Source: Xanthomonas pisi DSM 18956 (GTDB taxonomy: Bacteria; Pseudomonadota; Gammaproteobacteria; Xanthomonadales; Xanthomonadaceae). From it: a stretch of DNA of 64,000 bases. This document shows positions 16,459 through 25,497 of this stretch, in pieces (positions within the stretch are counted from its first letter, which is position 1; every line of letters begins with the position of its first letter). Location: the NCBI RefSeq assembly GCF_001010415.1, contig NZ_JPLE01000016.1, forward strand, positions 26,176 through 90,175. Direction: 5' to 3'. Made by a program: the position numbers and the translations under genes. The notes beneath the pieces were generated by a model. That model had not been told where the DNA came from. It saw only the letters and a program-made list of their open reading frames with translations, and made no database searches.

Positions 16459-18813
16459 ATGCCGCACCGATCGATCGCAACCTCCCGCCTGCGCTGGCTG
16501 GTGCTGCTTGCCGGCCTTGCTGTCACTGCCGGCAGCGCAGCGCCACGCGCGGCCGAGTCTGCCTTCGACGCGGTGGATCCGTTCATTGGCACCGGTGGCG
16601 AGGGCCACACCTATCCTGGCGCCACACTGCCGTTCGGAATGGTGCAATTGAGCCCGGATACGCAGATCAAACCGCGCAAGGAAGCCTACGGCTGGGCCGC
16701 CGGTTACCGGCATGGCGACACCACCATCGTCGGGTTTTCGCATACGCATTTCTCAGGCTCCGGGCATTCGGATCTGGGCGACATCCTGCTGATGCCGCAA
16801 GTCGGCGAGGTCAAGCTGGAGCGCGGCGATGCCAGCAAGCCCGGCAGCGGCTATACCGCGCAGTTCGACCATGCCAGCGAGCAGGCACAACCCGGCTATT
16901 ACGCGGTGACCTTGAAAGACAGCAATGTCCGCGCCGAACTCACCGCCAGTGCGCGCGTGGGTGTGCATCGCTACACCTTCCCCAAGGGCACGCCAGCGCA
17001 TGTACTGGTGGACCTGCGCACCAGCCTGTACGACTACCCGGGCAAGGTGCAGTGGTCGCGGCTGCGCGTACGCGGCGATGGCACCGTGACCGGCTTTCGC
17101 GAAACGCGCGGCTGGGCGCCGGGCCGGCAGTTGTATTTCGCCATGCGCTTCTCGCGCCCGCTCAGTGCCACGCAGCTGCACGACACCGAGCAGGACATTC
17201 CGTACAAGGGCTTTCCGCCGCCGGGCGAGAAGCATCCCGCGCAGCGCGCACAGATCGAAGGCCGGCAGCTGGTCGGCGTATTCGATGTCGCCAACGATGG
17301 CACGCCGCTGGTGGTCACCGTGGCGCTGTCGCCGGTCAGCGAAGACGGCGCCATCGCCAATCTCGATGCGGAGGTACCCGGTTTCGATTTCGACCGCGTG
17401 CGCGCCGATGCCCGCGCGCACTGGGCCCGGGCGCTGTCGGCGATCGATGCGCAGGGCACGCCGCAGCAACGCACCCAGCTCTACACCGCGCTGTACCACA
17501 CCTTGCTCGGGCCCACCCTGTTCATGGACAGCGATGGTCGCTATCGCGGGCCGGACAACGCAGTGCATCAGGCCACTGGCTGGACCAACTATTCCACCTT
17601 CTCGCTGTGGGACACCTATCGCGCACTGCACCCCTTACTCACGCTGGTGCAGCCAGCCCAGCGCACCAGCGACATCGTCAACTCGCTGCTCGCGTCGCGC
17701 CGCGACAGCGCCTACGGCATCCTGCCGGTGTGGGCATTCCATGGCCTGGAAACCTGGTGCATGATCGGCTACCACGCCGTGCCGGTGATTGCCGACGCCT
17801 ACATGAAAGGCATCGGCGGATTCGATGCCGACGAAGCGCTCGATGCCATGGTCGCCAGCGCCAACTACGGCCCGTACGACGGCATCGCGCAATACCGCGA
17901 GCTGGGCTACGTGCCCATCGACGAAGAAGGCGAAGCCGCGTCCAAGACGCTGGAATATGCCTTCGACGACTGGACCATCGCGCGCATGGCCGACAAGCTC
18001 GGCAAGCCCGCCATCGCTGCAGACTTCAGCAAGCGCGCTAGCAACTGGAAGCACGCCTTCGACCCGGCCACCGGCTACATGCGGGCGCGCACCCGCGCCG
18101 GCAACTTCCGCGCGCCGTTCGACCCCGCGGCCAGCGGCTACGGCAGCGACTACACCGAAGGCAATGCCTGGCAATACTCCTGGTATGTGCCGCAGGACGT
18201 CGCCGGGCTTGCCGCCGCGCATGGCGGCGACGACAAACTGCTCGCGCGCCTGGATGCGGTGTTCGACGCCAAGGTCGACCCCAAGGTGTTCGCGCACATG
18301 GAAGACATCACCGGCCTGATCGGCTGGTACGCGCACGGCAACGAACCCAGCCACCATGTCGCCTATCTCTACGCCTACGCCGGCCAGCCCTGGCGCACCC
18401 AGGCGCGGCTGACCCAGATCATGGACACCCAGTACCACGCCGGCCCCGAAGGCCTGGCCGGCAACGACGACCTCGGCCAGATGTCGGCCTGGTACGTGTT
18501 CACCACGCTGGGCTTTTATCCGGTGGCACCGGGCAGCAACCAATACATCATCGGCCGCCCGTTCCTGCCGCGCGCCACGCTCAATCTCCCCAACAGCAAG
18601 CATTTCAGCGTGATCGCCGATGGCCTGAGCAAGGCGCGCAGCTACATCGGCAGCGCCAGCCTCAACGGCCAGCAGCTGACTCGTGCCTACCTCACGCATG
18701 AAGAAATCCAGGCCGGCGGCGAGTTGCGCTTCCGCATGCAGGCCACGCCGAATACGCAATGGGCCACCGATCCGGCGCAGCGGCCGTATTCGATGTCGAC
18801 GCAGACGCGCTGA
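16459..18813 (+). CDS. GH92 alpha-1,2-mannosidase, secreted
   Basis: The 784-residue protein starts with a clear signal peptide (RLRWLVLLAGLAVTAGSAAPRAA). GH92 landmarks follow: DPFIGTGGEGHTYPGA, SPDTQ, GYRHGDTTIVGFSHTHFSG, then the (alpha/alpha)6 barrel with TFSLWDTYRALHPLLTL, and the catalytic-region pattern EGNAWQYSWYVPQD and GNDDLGQMSAWYVF. GH92 enzymes are calcium-dependent exo-mannosidases that trim N-glycan mannose. In a plant pathogen this fits periplasmic breakdown of host glycoproteins. The frame is open further upstream, but the ATG at 16459 gives the signal peptide directly. Confidence 0.92.
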   Translation: MPHRSIATSRLRWLVLLAGLAVTAGSAAPRAAESAFDAVDPFIGTGGEGHTYPGATLPFGMVQLSPDTQIKPRKEAYGWAAGYRHGDTTIVGFSHTHFSGSGHSDLGDILLMPQVGEVKLERGDASKPGSGYTAQFDHASEQAQPGYYAVTLKDSNVRAELTASARVGVHRYTFPKGTPAHVLVDLRTSLYDYPGKVQWSRLRVRGDGTVTGFRETRGWAPGRQLYFAMRFSRPLSATQLHDTEQDIPYKGFPPPGEKHPAQRAQIEGRQLVGVFDVANDGTPLVVTVALSPVSEDGAIANLDAEVPGFDFDRVRADARAHWARALSAIDAQGTPQQRTQLYTALYHTLLGPTLFMDSDGRYRGPDNAVHQATGWTNYSTFSLWDTYRALHPLLTLVQPAQRTSDIVNSLLASRRDSAYGILPVWAFHGLETWCMIGYHAVPVIADAYMKGIGGFDADEALDAMVASANYGPYDGIAQYRELGYVPIDEEGEAASKTLEYAFDDWTIARMADKLGKPAIAADFSKRASNWKHAFDPATGYMRARTRAGNFRAPFDPAASGYGSDYTEGNAWQYSWYVPQDVAGLAAAHGGDDKLLARLDAVFDAKVDPKVFAHMEDITGLIGWYAHGNEPSHHVAYLYAYAGQPWRTQARLTQIMDTQYHAGPEGLAGNDDLGQMSAWYVFTTLGFYPVAPGSNQYIIGRPFLPRATLNLPNSKHFSVIADGLSKARSYIGSASLNGQQLTRAYLTHEEIQAGGELRFRMQATPNTQWATDPAQRPYSMSTQTR

Positions 18814-18814
18814 G

Positions 18815-19522
18815 TCAGTAGTGGATGCCCATGCGTCGCCCGCAGGCGTCGCGCTCCACCACCGCCGGCAGGCTGCCGGCGGTGCCCGCGGCAATGCGCT
18901 GCGCGCTCCAGCAGGCAACCAGGGCATCGAGCACATCATCCGGCTTGGCCAGCGCACGCGGCACGCGCTCCAGCAACGCAGCCACTTGTTTGGTGCCATA
19001 GCACTGGCCCAGCGAGGCGGCGCGCTGTTGGTGGCCCGCACTACTCTTTTTGCCCGCCGCCAGGCCGTACCCGCCGGCGAGCACGGCGAACGACACCTCC
19101 GGGTGCACTTCGAACACGCGCTCCGCCCACGCCGGATCGGCACGCAAGGCATCGTCCCAGGCGCGAATCTTCGACAGCAGCGCAAACGACTGCACGCCAA
19201 AGCCACGCTGCCCGTCGTGGTCCAGCACCCGATGCAACGCAGAGGCCTCCACCTGCGTGGGTGCATGCAGCATGCCGCGCAATGGCGCGGCAAAGATGCT
19301 GGATGCGCGGCGCCCACCCACAAAGCGCCGCGCCTGCACATCCGCGGCGCGGGGCGCGTGCTCGCTCAGACCGATCGGGATATCCACGCCCAGCACAGCG
19401 ACGTCCCCCAATGCGCTCGCCACCGCGGCCACCGTGGGGTAGCCGGCAAACTGCAATCCATCGCCGGCCTGCCACACCGCCAGCCAGCCGCTGCCGGCGC
19501 CATCGATCCCTACACACTGCAT
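18815..19522 (-). CDS. DUF429 family protein
   Basis: The 235-residue protein has the DUF429 RNase-H-like fold signature: [13 protein letters not shown] at the start, GVDIPIGL near residue 45, [14 protein letters not shown] in the middle, and [15 protein letters not shown] near the end. The conserved acidic residues suggest nuclease- or kinase-like chemistry, but no activity is established for the family. It converges with the GH92 gene with a one-base gap. The start at 19522 is chosen because the DUF429 motif begins at once. Confidence 0.8.
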   Translation of the reverse strand: MQCVGIDGAGSGWLAVWQAGDGLQFAGYPTVAAVASALGDVAVLGVDIPIGLSEHAPRAADVQARRFVGGRRASSIFAAPLRGMLHAPTQVEASALHRVLDHDGQRGFGVQSFALLSKIRAWDDALRADPAWAERVFEVHPEVSFAVLAGGYGLAAGKKSSAGHQQRAASLGQCYGTKQVAALLERVPRALAKPDDVLDALVACWSAQRIAAGTAGSLPAVVERDACGRRMGIHY

Positions 19523-19706
19523 TGCGGTCCTCCCGGTCGTGGCCTGCGTGCACGGCGCAGCAGCACCGCACGCACGCCATCTGCGTGGCGCGTTCACATC
19601 ATGCACAACATTCGTTCACCCGCACGCATCGCCGCGGTTTCCAGACTGCACTGCATCGGCCGCAGCACGCTGCGGCCCTGCCATCCCCCACTGCAGGAGC
19701 CAGCGC

Positions 19707-20609
19707 ATGTCCAGCACCAAGAACCAGTACGAAATGCAGAACCCGCTCACCCAGTTTCCGCAGCCCAAGTTCCCCGAGCAGACCCAGGAAGCGCCGGGCA
19801 GCATCCATGCATTGCAGCCCAAGGCCGACCACGGCGAGCAGAGCTACCAGGGCTTCGGCCGCCTGAAGGGCCGCAAGGCGCTGATCACCGGCGCCGATTC
19901 GGGCATTGGTCGTGCTACTGCAATCGCTTACGCACGCGAAGGCGCCGACATCGTGCTGAACTACCTGCCGGAAGAAGAGCAGGACGCTGCGGAAGTGGTG
20001 AAGTTGATCGAGGCCGAAGGCCGCAAGGCGATCAGCATCCCCGGTGATCTCAAGGATGAGGCTTTCTGCAACCAGTTGGTCGCACGCGCGGTCAAGGAGC
20101 TTGGCGGGCTGGATCTGCTGGTCAATATCGCCGGCAAGCAGACCGCGATGAAAGACATCGCCGACATCACCACCGAGCAGTTCGACGCCACCTACAAGAC
20201 CAACGTGTACGCGATGTTCTGGCTGTGCAAGGCGGCCATCCCGCACCTGCCGCCGGGCGCATCCATCATCAACACCGGCTCGATCCAGTCCTACCAGCCC
20301 TCGCCGACGCTGCTGGACTACGCGTCCACCAAGGCGGCCATCGTCAACTTCACCAAAGGCCTGGCTCAGCAGGTCGCCGAGAAGGGCATCCGCGTCAACG
20401 CCGTCGCCCCCGGCCCGGTATGGACCCCGCTGCAACCCAGCGGTGGCCAGCCGCCGGAAAAGATTCCCGAGTTCGGCTCGGAGACCCCGCTCAAGCGTGC
20501 CGGCCAGCCGGTGGAGATGGCGCCGTTGTATGTGATCCTGGCTTCGCAAGAGTCCAGCTACGTCACTGGCGAAGTGTTTGGTGCCACCGGCGGGTTGTTG
20601 CTGTCCTGA
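19707..20609 (+). CDS. SDR-family oxidoreductase (YghA/glucose-dehydrogenase-like)
   Basis: The 300-residue protein has about 45 N-terminal residues ([17 protein letters not shown]...) followed by a classical short-chain dehydrogenase. [10 protein letters not shown] binds the nucleotide, NIAGKQ follows, and the catalytic set is S in NTGSIQS with Y-x-x-x-K in YASTKAA. The N-terminal extension is typical of the YghA/YhdF group, often stress-induced. A ribosome site CAGGAG lies 7 bases before the ATG. The substrate is unknown. Confidence 0.88.
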   Translation: MSSTKNQYEMQNPLTQFPQPKFPEQTQEAPGSIHALQPKADHGEQSYQGFGRLKGRKALITGADSGIGRATAIAYAREGADIVLNYLPEEEQDAAEVVKLIEAEGRKAISIPGDLKDEAFCNQLVARAVKELGGLDLLVNIAGKQTAMKDIADITTEQFDATYKTNVYAMFWLCKAAIPHLPPGASIINTGSIQSYQPSPTLLDYASTKAAIVNFTKGLAQQVAEKGIRVNAVAPGPVWTPLQPSGGQPPEKIPEFGSETPLKRAGQPVEMAPLYVILASQESSYVTGEVFGATGGLLLS

Positions 20610-20816
20610 GCCAACAGGCTGTCTTGAGCCAACAGAAAGCGAGCTTCTGCCATCGCGGCACCAGGATCTTGCCGATTGCTATGCGCAGCGATCGGCAAGC
20701 CCTGTCTAGTTGAATTCTGTTGCTGGCGACTGCATCAATTGATGATGTGTCCAGAAGACGGATGCGCAACGTAGATCGACCGGTGAATCGCCGCCGGCTT
20801 TCACTGCACGAAGGTT

Positions 20817-20863
20817 CCCTTCTCCCACCGGGAGAAGGTGCCCGAAGGGCGGATGAGGGTACG
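20817..20863. repeat. Dispersed CTTCTCCC...GGGAGAAGG repeat
   Basis: The segment has a short hairpin (TTCTCCC-acc-GGGAGAA) followed by GGTGCCCGAAGGGCGGATGAGGG. Related copies occur at 22611-22655 and 52177-52225 in this window. It lies between the convergent SDR and GH30 genes and may act as a terminator stem for one or both. Confidence 0.6.
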
Positions 20864-20895
20864 CAACCCACCAACGCTCCGCCCACGGCCCGCGC

Positions 20896-22509
20896 TTACT
20901 GCGTCATCACCACCGTCTGGATTGCATGCGCCGGGATCTCCAGCTCACTCGATGCCTCGCCCACGTACAGGTTGTAACGGATCGCCACATCGCTGGCATT
21001 CATCACCACCGTCGCCAGGCTGCCATCGGTGTTGAGAAAGGACGTCGTTGCCAGATTGCTGCGGCTGCTGGCTGCACCCACCCGCCGTGCGCCGGGGCGG
21101 ATGAACTTGGAAAAGTGGCCGATATACCAATAGCTCGGCGTATAGATCACCTCGCCGGTGCGCGTGTCGGCATGCACCGGCGCAAAGCAGTAATTGCCCA
21201 CGTGGTTCGGCCCGCCATTTTGATCGAGCAGGATGTTCCAGTCGGTCCAGCCCACCGCACCATGATTGAGATCGTTGATGATGGCGGTGCCATAGCGCTC
21301 ACCGTTGGGCCAGTACTGCAGCTTTGCCGGGTCGAACTTTTCCACCGCCGCTTCGGTCAGCAGCAGCGGCTTGTCCGGGTACGCCTGTGCCACCGCCGCC
21401 ACGTTCTCCACCATCGGCGCGAACCCGGCCCAGGTTTCGTACCAGTGGAAGCCCATGCCCCAGGCATACCTGGCCGCGTCCGGATCGTCGAAGATCACAT
21501 GCGCACGGTGCAGCATCATGTCGCGATTGTGGTCCCACACGATGATCTTGCGGTCACCATAGCCGGCGTGCTCCATCGTCGGACCGAGGTGGTTCTTCAA
21601 AAAGTCGCGCTCTTCCTCGGCGGAAAACACCATCGACTCCCAGGTCTGTACTGCCATCGGCTCGTTCTGCAAGCTGATGCCCCAGATCGGGATACCGGCT
21701 TTTTCGTAGGCCGCGATGAAGCGTGTGTAGTAGGTCGCCCAGGCCTGCGCATACTCAGGCAACAACTTGCCACCCTTGAGCATGTTCTTGCTGTCTTTCA
21801 TGAAGGCCGGCGCACTCCAGGGGCTGGCGAAGGTCGTCAACTTGCCTCCCGCCGCTGCGATGGCCTGGCGCAGCATCGGGATGCGATAGCGCTGATCGTG
21901 CCTGACCGAAAAACTCTTCAGCGCCGCATCGCCTTCCTTGATGTAGGTGTAGCTGCCGCTGCTGAAATCCGAGCTGTGGATGGTGGTGCGCGCCAGCGTA
22001 TAGCCGATGCCCTTTTCCGGGTCGTAATAAGCAGTGAGCAAGGCGCGCTGAGCAGGCTTGGGCAGCCTGGCGAAGGTCTCGGCACTGGCATCGGTGATTG
22101 CCCCGCCGATGCCCAGCACCTCCTGGAAGCGCCGCTGCGGATTGACGAAGATGGAGTTCTCTTTCTCGGTCAACGCATGTCCTGCCCTGGGCGCATCGAC
22201 AGTGCTGACACGCATCTGCTGCGTTGCGCCTTGGGCGGAGGTGTAAACGCGTAGTGCACCGGCGGCGGCTGGCGGAACAGCAGCATCCGCAACCGCAGCT
22301 TCTACCGCCTTCGATGCGGGCGTGGATGCAGATGCCGTCGATGCCGTCGATGCCAGCATCGGAACCGGCGTTGCGGCTGTTCCTGTCGCTGTTCCTATCG
22401 CTGTCGCTGTTCCTATCGCTGTCGCTGTTGCAGATGCCAACACCGTTTCAGTCGCAGCACCCCAAACCCCCAGAACCCCCACCATCGACCACGCAATCGT
22501 TCGCTTCAC
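20896..22509 (-). CDS. GH30 glycoside hydrolase (glucosylceramidase/beta-1,6-glucanase type), secreted
   Basis: The 537-residue protein uses a GTG start supported by a GGGAGGG site 7 bases upstream. A signal peptide (VKRTIAWSMVGVLGVWGAATETVLA) is followed by a low-complexity Ala/Thr/Ser linker to about residue 80. The GH30 barrel starts near FQEVLGIGGAITDASAE, with the acid/base glutamate in ISLQNEPMAVQTWES and the nucleophile in PLLLTEAAVEK. YFCAPV-like and SKFIRPGARRV segments lead to the C-terminal beta domain. It probably attacks beta-linked glucans or glucosides outside the cell. The linker is encoded by 18-base tandem repeats. Confidence 0.88.
   Translation of the reverse strand: MKRTIAWSMVGVLGVWGAATETVLASATATAIGTATAIGTATGTAATPVPMLASTASTASASTPASKAVEAAVADAAVPPAAAGALRVYTSAQGATQQMRVSTVDAPRAGHALTEKENSIFVNPQRRFQEVLGIGGAITDASAETFARLPKPAQRALLTAYYDPEKGIGYTLARTTIHSSDFSSGSYTYIKEGDAALKSFSVRHDQRYRIPMLRQAIAAAGGKLTTFASPWSAPAFMKDSKNMLKGGKLLPEYAQAWATYYTRFIAAYEKAGIPIWGISLQNEPMAVQTWESMVFSAEEERDFLKNHLGPTMEHAGYGDRKIIVWDHNRDMMLHRAHVIFDDPDAARYAWGMGFHWYETWAGFAPMVENVAAVAQAYPDKPLLLTEAAVEKFDPAKLQYWPNGERYGTAIINDLNHGAVGWTDWNILLDQNGGPNHVGNYCFAPVHADTRTGEVIYTPSYWYIGHFSKFIRPGARRVGAASSRSNLATTSFLNTDGSLATVVMNASDVAIRYNLYVGEASSELEIPAHAIQTVVMTQ
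22331..22423. repeat. In-frame tandem repeats in the GH30 linker
   Basis: Two identical 18-base units (GCTGTTCCTATCGCTGTC) occupy 22388-22405 and 22406-22423, preceded by a 12-base partial unit at 22376-22387. A 9-base unit GATGCCGTC repeats at 22331-22348. All units are multiples of three, so slippage would change linker length without breaking the frame. Confidence 0.7.
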
Positions 22510-22818
22510 CGTGCACCCTCCCAGGTTGGTGACCAAGCCTAACCGACCAACGCGGCGCAACATCGCGCAACAAACGAGCGCAACCATGCACCCTTCCATC
22601 GCCAGACTTTCTCTTCTCCCCTCGGGAGAAGGTGGCCCGAAGGGCTGGATGAAGGCAAGTCTGCCAAGAGTGCAACCCGCTCCCTGCAATCAAGGCAACA
22701 ACCTCAACCCCAACTGGAAAGACAGCCCCACGACTCCAGCAGACGCATCCTCACCCCAACTCCTCTCCCGCTGGAGAGGGGCTTGGTTTGCGCGCGGCAT
22801 CAACGCGACGAGCATTGA
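22510..22818. repeat. Intergenic region with two dispersed repeats
   Basis: Bases 22611-22655 are a copy of the CTTCTCCC...GGGAGAAGG-GCCCGAAGGGC-GGATGA repeat, and 22749-22783 a CCTCACCCCAACTCCTCTCCC repeat with its GGAGAGGGG arm. The two lie about 95 bases apart. I see no gene in the gap. Confidence 0.6.
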
Positions 22819-23688
22819 TCAGCGGCGTGCCAACCGATCCAGAATCCCAGGCACTTCCAGTCCAAGCTCGCGCGCCAAAAACCCCACCGGCCCAATCCGC
22901 TTGGCCAACTGCCTGCCCGCCGCCGCATGCACAAACACGCCCCATAACGCAGCGGTCAACGCATCGCAGCCGCGCGCGGCAAACCCGGCAATCAACCCGG
23001 CCAGCACATCGCCAGACCCGGACGTGCCCAACCCGGACGCACCCCCGCGATGCATCCACACCACCCCATCCGGCCCGGCAATAAAACTGTCCGCACCCTT
23101 GACGATCACCACGCTGCGCAGCTTCTGCGCAAACTTCAGCGCGTACGCGCTCGGTGCCGCTTCCACCGCCGCCTTGTCGTCGCCCGCCAGGGTTGCCATC
23201 TCGCCCGCATGCGGCGTCAATACGAAGGGCCGCCCGATCGGCGCCCGCAGGCCACGCGACAACGCACCGGCATCCAGCACCAAGGTGCACACCGCCTGCT
23301 CGGCGGCGCGCCTGACCATCGCCGTGGTGGTGGCCGACGACGCCATGCCCGGCCCGATCACTGCCGCATCGCAAGCCGCCATCGCCCCGTCCAGCGCGCG
23401 GTGTCCGCGCACGATCTCGCCCTGCCGGTTCTGCGCCAACCCCAGCACCAGCGCCTCCGGTACCGCCAAGGCCATGCCCGGCGCCACACTGGCGGCGGTG
23501 GCGATCTGCAGCTTGCCCGCACCGGTACGCAGCGCCGCCTCGCCGGCCAGCAGCACCGCACCGGGCACGCGCATCGAGCCGCCCACGATCAACACGCGCC
23601 CACGCTGCTCCTTGTCGCCACCCGGGGCCGGCAACGGCATCGCCCGCAAGGCGGCGGCGTTGAGCGTGCGCACGCGCGAGGTGGCCAT
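22819..23688 (-). CDS. nnrD: ADP-dependent NAD(P)H-hydrate dehydratase
   Basis: The 289-residue protein is the carbohydrate-kinase-like C-terminal half of the NADHX repair enzyme: RGRVLIVGGSMRVPGAVLLA, AALRTGAGKLQIAT, VLTPHAGEMATL, VVIVKGADSFI, and the catalytic GLGTSGSGDVLAGLI. It dehydrates damaged, hydrated NAD(P)H using ADP or ATP. The NnrE epimerase half, often fused at the N-terminus, is absent and must be encoded elsewhere. Its ATG shares its A with the TGA of the upstream phosphatase gene, so the two form one operon. Confidence 0.88.
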   Translation of the reverse strand: MATSRVRTLNAAALRAMPLPAPGGDKEQRGRVLIVGGSMRVPGAVLLAGEAALRTGAGKLQIATAASVAPGMALAVPEALVLGLAQNRQGEIVRGHRALDGAMAACDAAVIGPGMASSATTTAMVRRAAEQAVCTLVLDAGALSRGLRAPIGRPFVLTPHAGEMATLAGDDKAAVEAAPSAYALKFAQKLRSVVIVKGADSFIAGPDGVVWMHRGGASGLGTSGSGDVLAGLIAGFAARGCDALTAALWGVFVHAAAGRQLAKRIGPVGFLARELGLEVPGILDRLARR

Positions 23689-24476
23689 CAGCGCGCCCCG
23701 GCCGGGCGGTCGGACTCGGTGGTCACCGGCTCGTCGGCCAGCTCTGGCGGCACGAACTTGGTGCGCAGCAATTCCAGCGATTGCCCATCGGCCGCAGCCG
23801 CGTATTCGGTGACGCCGCAATTGGGCACATCGCCCTCGCGGTCGATGCCCAGGATGGTGGCCTCGTCCATCCGCTCGATCAGGTAGCGGAAGCAATTGAC
23901 GATCACCTGATGCCCCACGATCAGCACCCGCGCGCCCACATGGTTGCGCTGCAGGTCGCCCACCACCCCGCGCAGGCGGAAGATCACATCGCACCAGCTC
24001 TCGCCACCGGGCGGGCGAAAGTAGAACTTGCCCACCAGCTTGCGCTGCTCGGCCAGCTCCGGAAAGGTCGCAAGAATGCCGGCCGTGGTGTAGCGATCGA
24101 GCACGCCGAATTCCTTCTCACGCAGCCGCTCGTCTACGCTGACCGACTCGGCCGGCTGCCCCAGCGCACGCGCCACCGCAGCGGCGGTCTGGCGCGCACG
24201 CACGTAGGTGGAACTCAGGATCAAGGTTGGGCGCTCGTGCTCGGGCAAACCGGCCATCCATGCCCCCAACGCCTCGGCCTGGCGCTCGCCCAGCGCCGAC
24301 AACGGCACATCCGCATCGCGGTGCTCCAGGTCGATCAAGGCCGAGCCGTTGGACTCGGCCACATCGCGCGCCACATTGCCCGCACTTTGCCCATGCCGCA
24401 CCACCCACAACCGCGCCGGCCACTGCGCCGAGACACCGGCTACCGCACTGTTCTCACTCACATGCTTCTCCTGCAC
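23688..24476 (-). CDS. Histidine phosphatase (phosphoglycerate-mutase-like)
   Basis: The roughly 260-residue protein has the RHG phosphate pocket near residue 27 (LWVVRHGQSAGNVARD), SALGERQAEALGAWM, an STYVRARQTA arginine, the acidic REKEFGVLD, and the second catalytic histidine in VLIVGHQVIVN. Substrate may be a small phosphate ester or a phosphoprotein. A GTG at 24461 with AGGAG seven bases upstream is a better start than the ATG at 24476 on ribosome-site grounds. It is co-transcribed with nnrD. Confidence 0.83.
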   Translation of the reverse strand: MQEKHVSENSAVAGVSAQWPARLWVVRHGQSAGNVARDVAESNGSALIDLEHRDADVPLSALGERQAEALGAWMAGLPEHERPTLILSSTYVRARQTAAAVARALGQPAESVSVDERLREKEFGVLDRYTTAGILATFPELAEQRKLVGKFYFRPPGGESWCDVIFRLRGVVGDLQRNHVGARVLIVGHQVIVNCFRYLIERMDEATILGIDREGDVPNCGVTEYAAAADGQSLELLRTKFVPPELADEPVTTESDRPAGAR

Positions 24477-24649
24477 AACGTCGACCTCACGTGTCGCACA
24501 GCCGCCGTGAAAACATGGTCGACCAGCGCATCTGTGACCGATGTTTCAATACGCACGCGCATCCATGACTGATGGCACGGCAACAAGCGAACGCAATGGA
24601 TGGGTAACGCCGCGCCGGTATACTGCAGCCCCCCGACACCCTGCTGCCC

Positions 24650-25279
24650 ATGTCCAACGTCCTGTTGCTGCGCACGGCAAAAGAGCGCGAAGAACTGCTG
24701 CTGGAAGAGGTGCTGGACGCCACCGAGCAGTGCATCGACGTCATCGGCCTGAGTGCCACCAGCTTCGAACTGATTGCCGAGCGCGCCAAGGTCAGCTGCG
24801 GCAGCCTGCTGCAACGCTTCGAAGACAAGGACGCGCTGGTGCGCGCCTTGCTGGAGCGCAACTACATGCGCGCCATCCGCCAGATGTGGCTGGTGGAACG
24901 CCCGGCCAACGTGCACGTGGTGGATTTCATCGCCGGCCTGCTCGAAGAATGGCTGCTGCAGGAAATCAACATCAAGCGCACCCGCATCGACCTGGAGCTG
25001 CACCTGGCCACCCTGCGCGACCCGGTGCTGGCCGCCTTCATGCGCCGGCAGAGCGCATCGCTGATCGAACACCTCAGCGCCCTGCTCAAGCGCCTGCTGC
25101 GCGGCCACGCCGACCCGGCCAGCAGCGAACAGGAATTCCAGGCCCGCGTCTTCGCCGTCGCCGCCATGTGCGGCGGCCTGCACAACGTGATGACCAGCGG
25201 CATGGAGCTCAACCGCATGCATCTGCAGTTGATTTTGCGGGAGAGTTTGTCGGGGATTTTGAAGTCTGCGCCGGTGTAG
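24650..25279 (+). CDS. TetR/AcrR-family transcriptional regulator
   Basis: The 209-residue protein has an N-terminal TetR-like helix-turn-helix at about residues 18-65 (ATSFELIAERAKVSCGSLLQRF, then EDKDALVRALLE). The remainder is helical with a cysteine pair in AVAAMCGG. It is divergent from the phosphatase/nnrD operon across 173 bases and may control it. Ligand unknown. Confidence 0.75.
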   Translation: MSNVLLLRTAKEREELLLEEVLDATEQCIDVIGLSATSFELIAERAKVSCGSLLQRFEDKDALVRALLERNYMRAIRQMWLVERPANVHVVDFIAGLLEEWLLQEINIKRTRIDLELHLATLRDPVLAAFMRRQSASLIEHLSALLKRLLRGHADPASSEQEFQARVFAVAAMCGGLHNVMTSGMELNRMHLQLILRESLSGILKSAPV

Positions 25280-25497
25280 TGACTGAGATACCAAGCGTTC
25301 AATCTTCAACCAAATTTGCCCGACATCTGAAGCCTGCGTCAGCAGCAGATCGAAGAGACATTCCTTACCGTTACGGGCAAGACTGCTATCCAGACAGATC
25401 AGCAACTGCAGAGCGATTGAATCATCGCTACTTTGGTGGTAAATCGGCAACTTGTTCAGTTCGCTGATCGCCGTCCAAGGACCTCAAGGAGAGAGAC

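Noticed and set aside
23050..23886. Plus-strand frame over nnrD and the phosphatase
   Set aside because: Both minus-strand genes are intact enzymes with all motifs; this is antisense.
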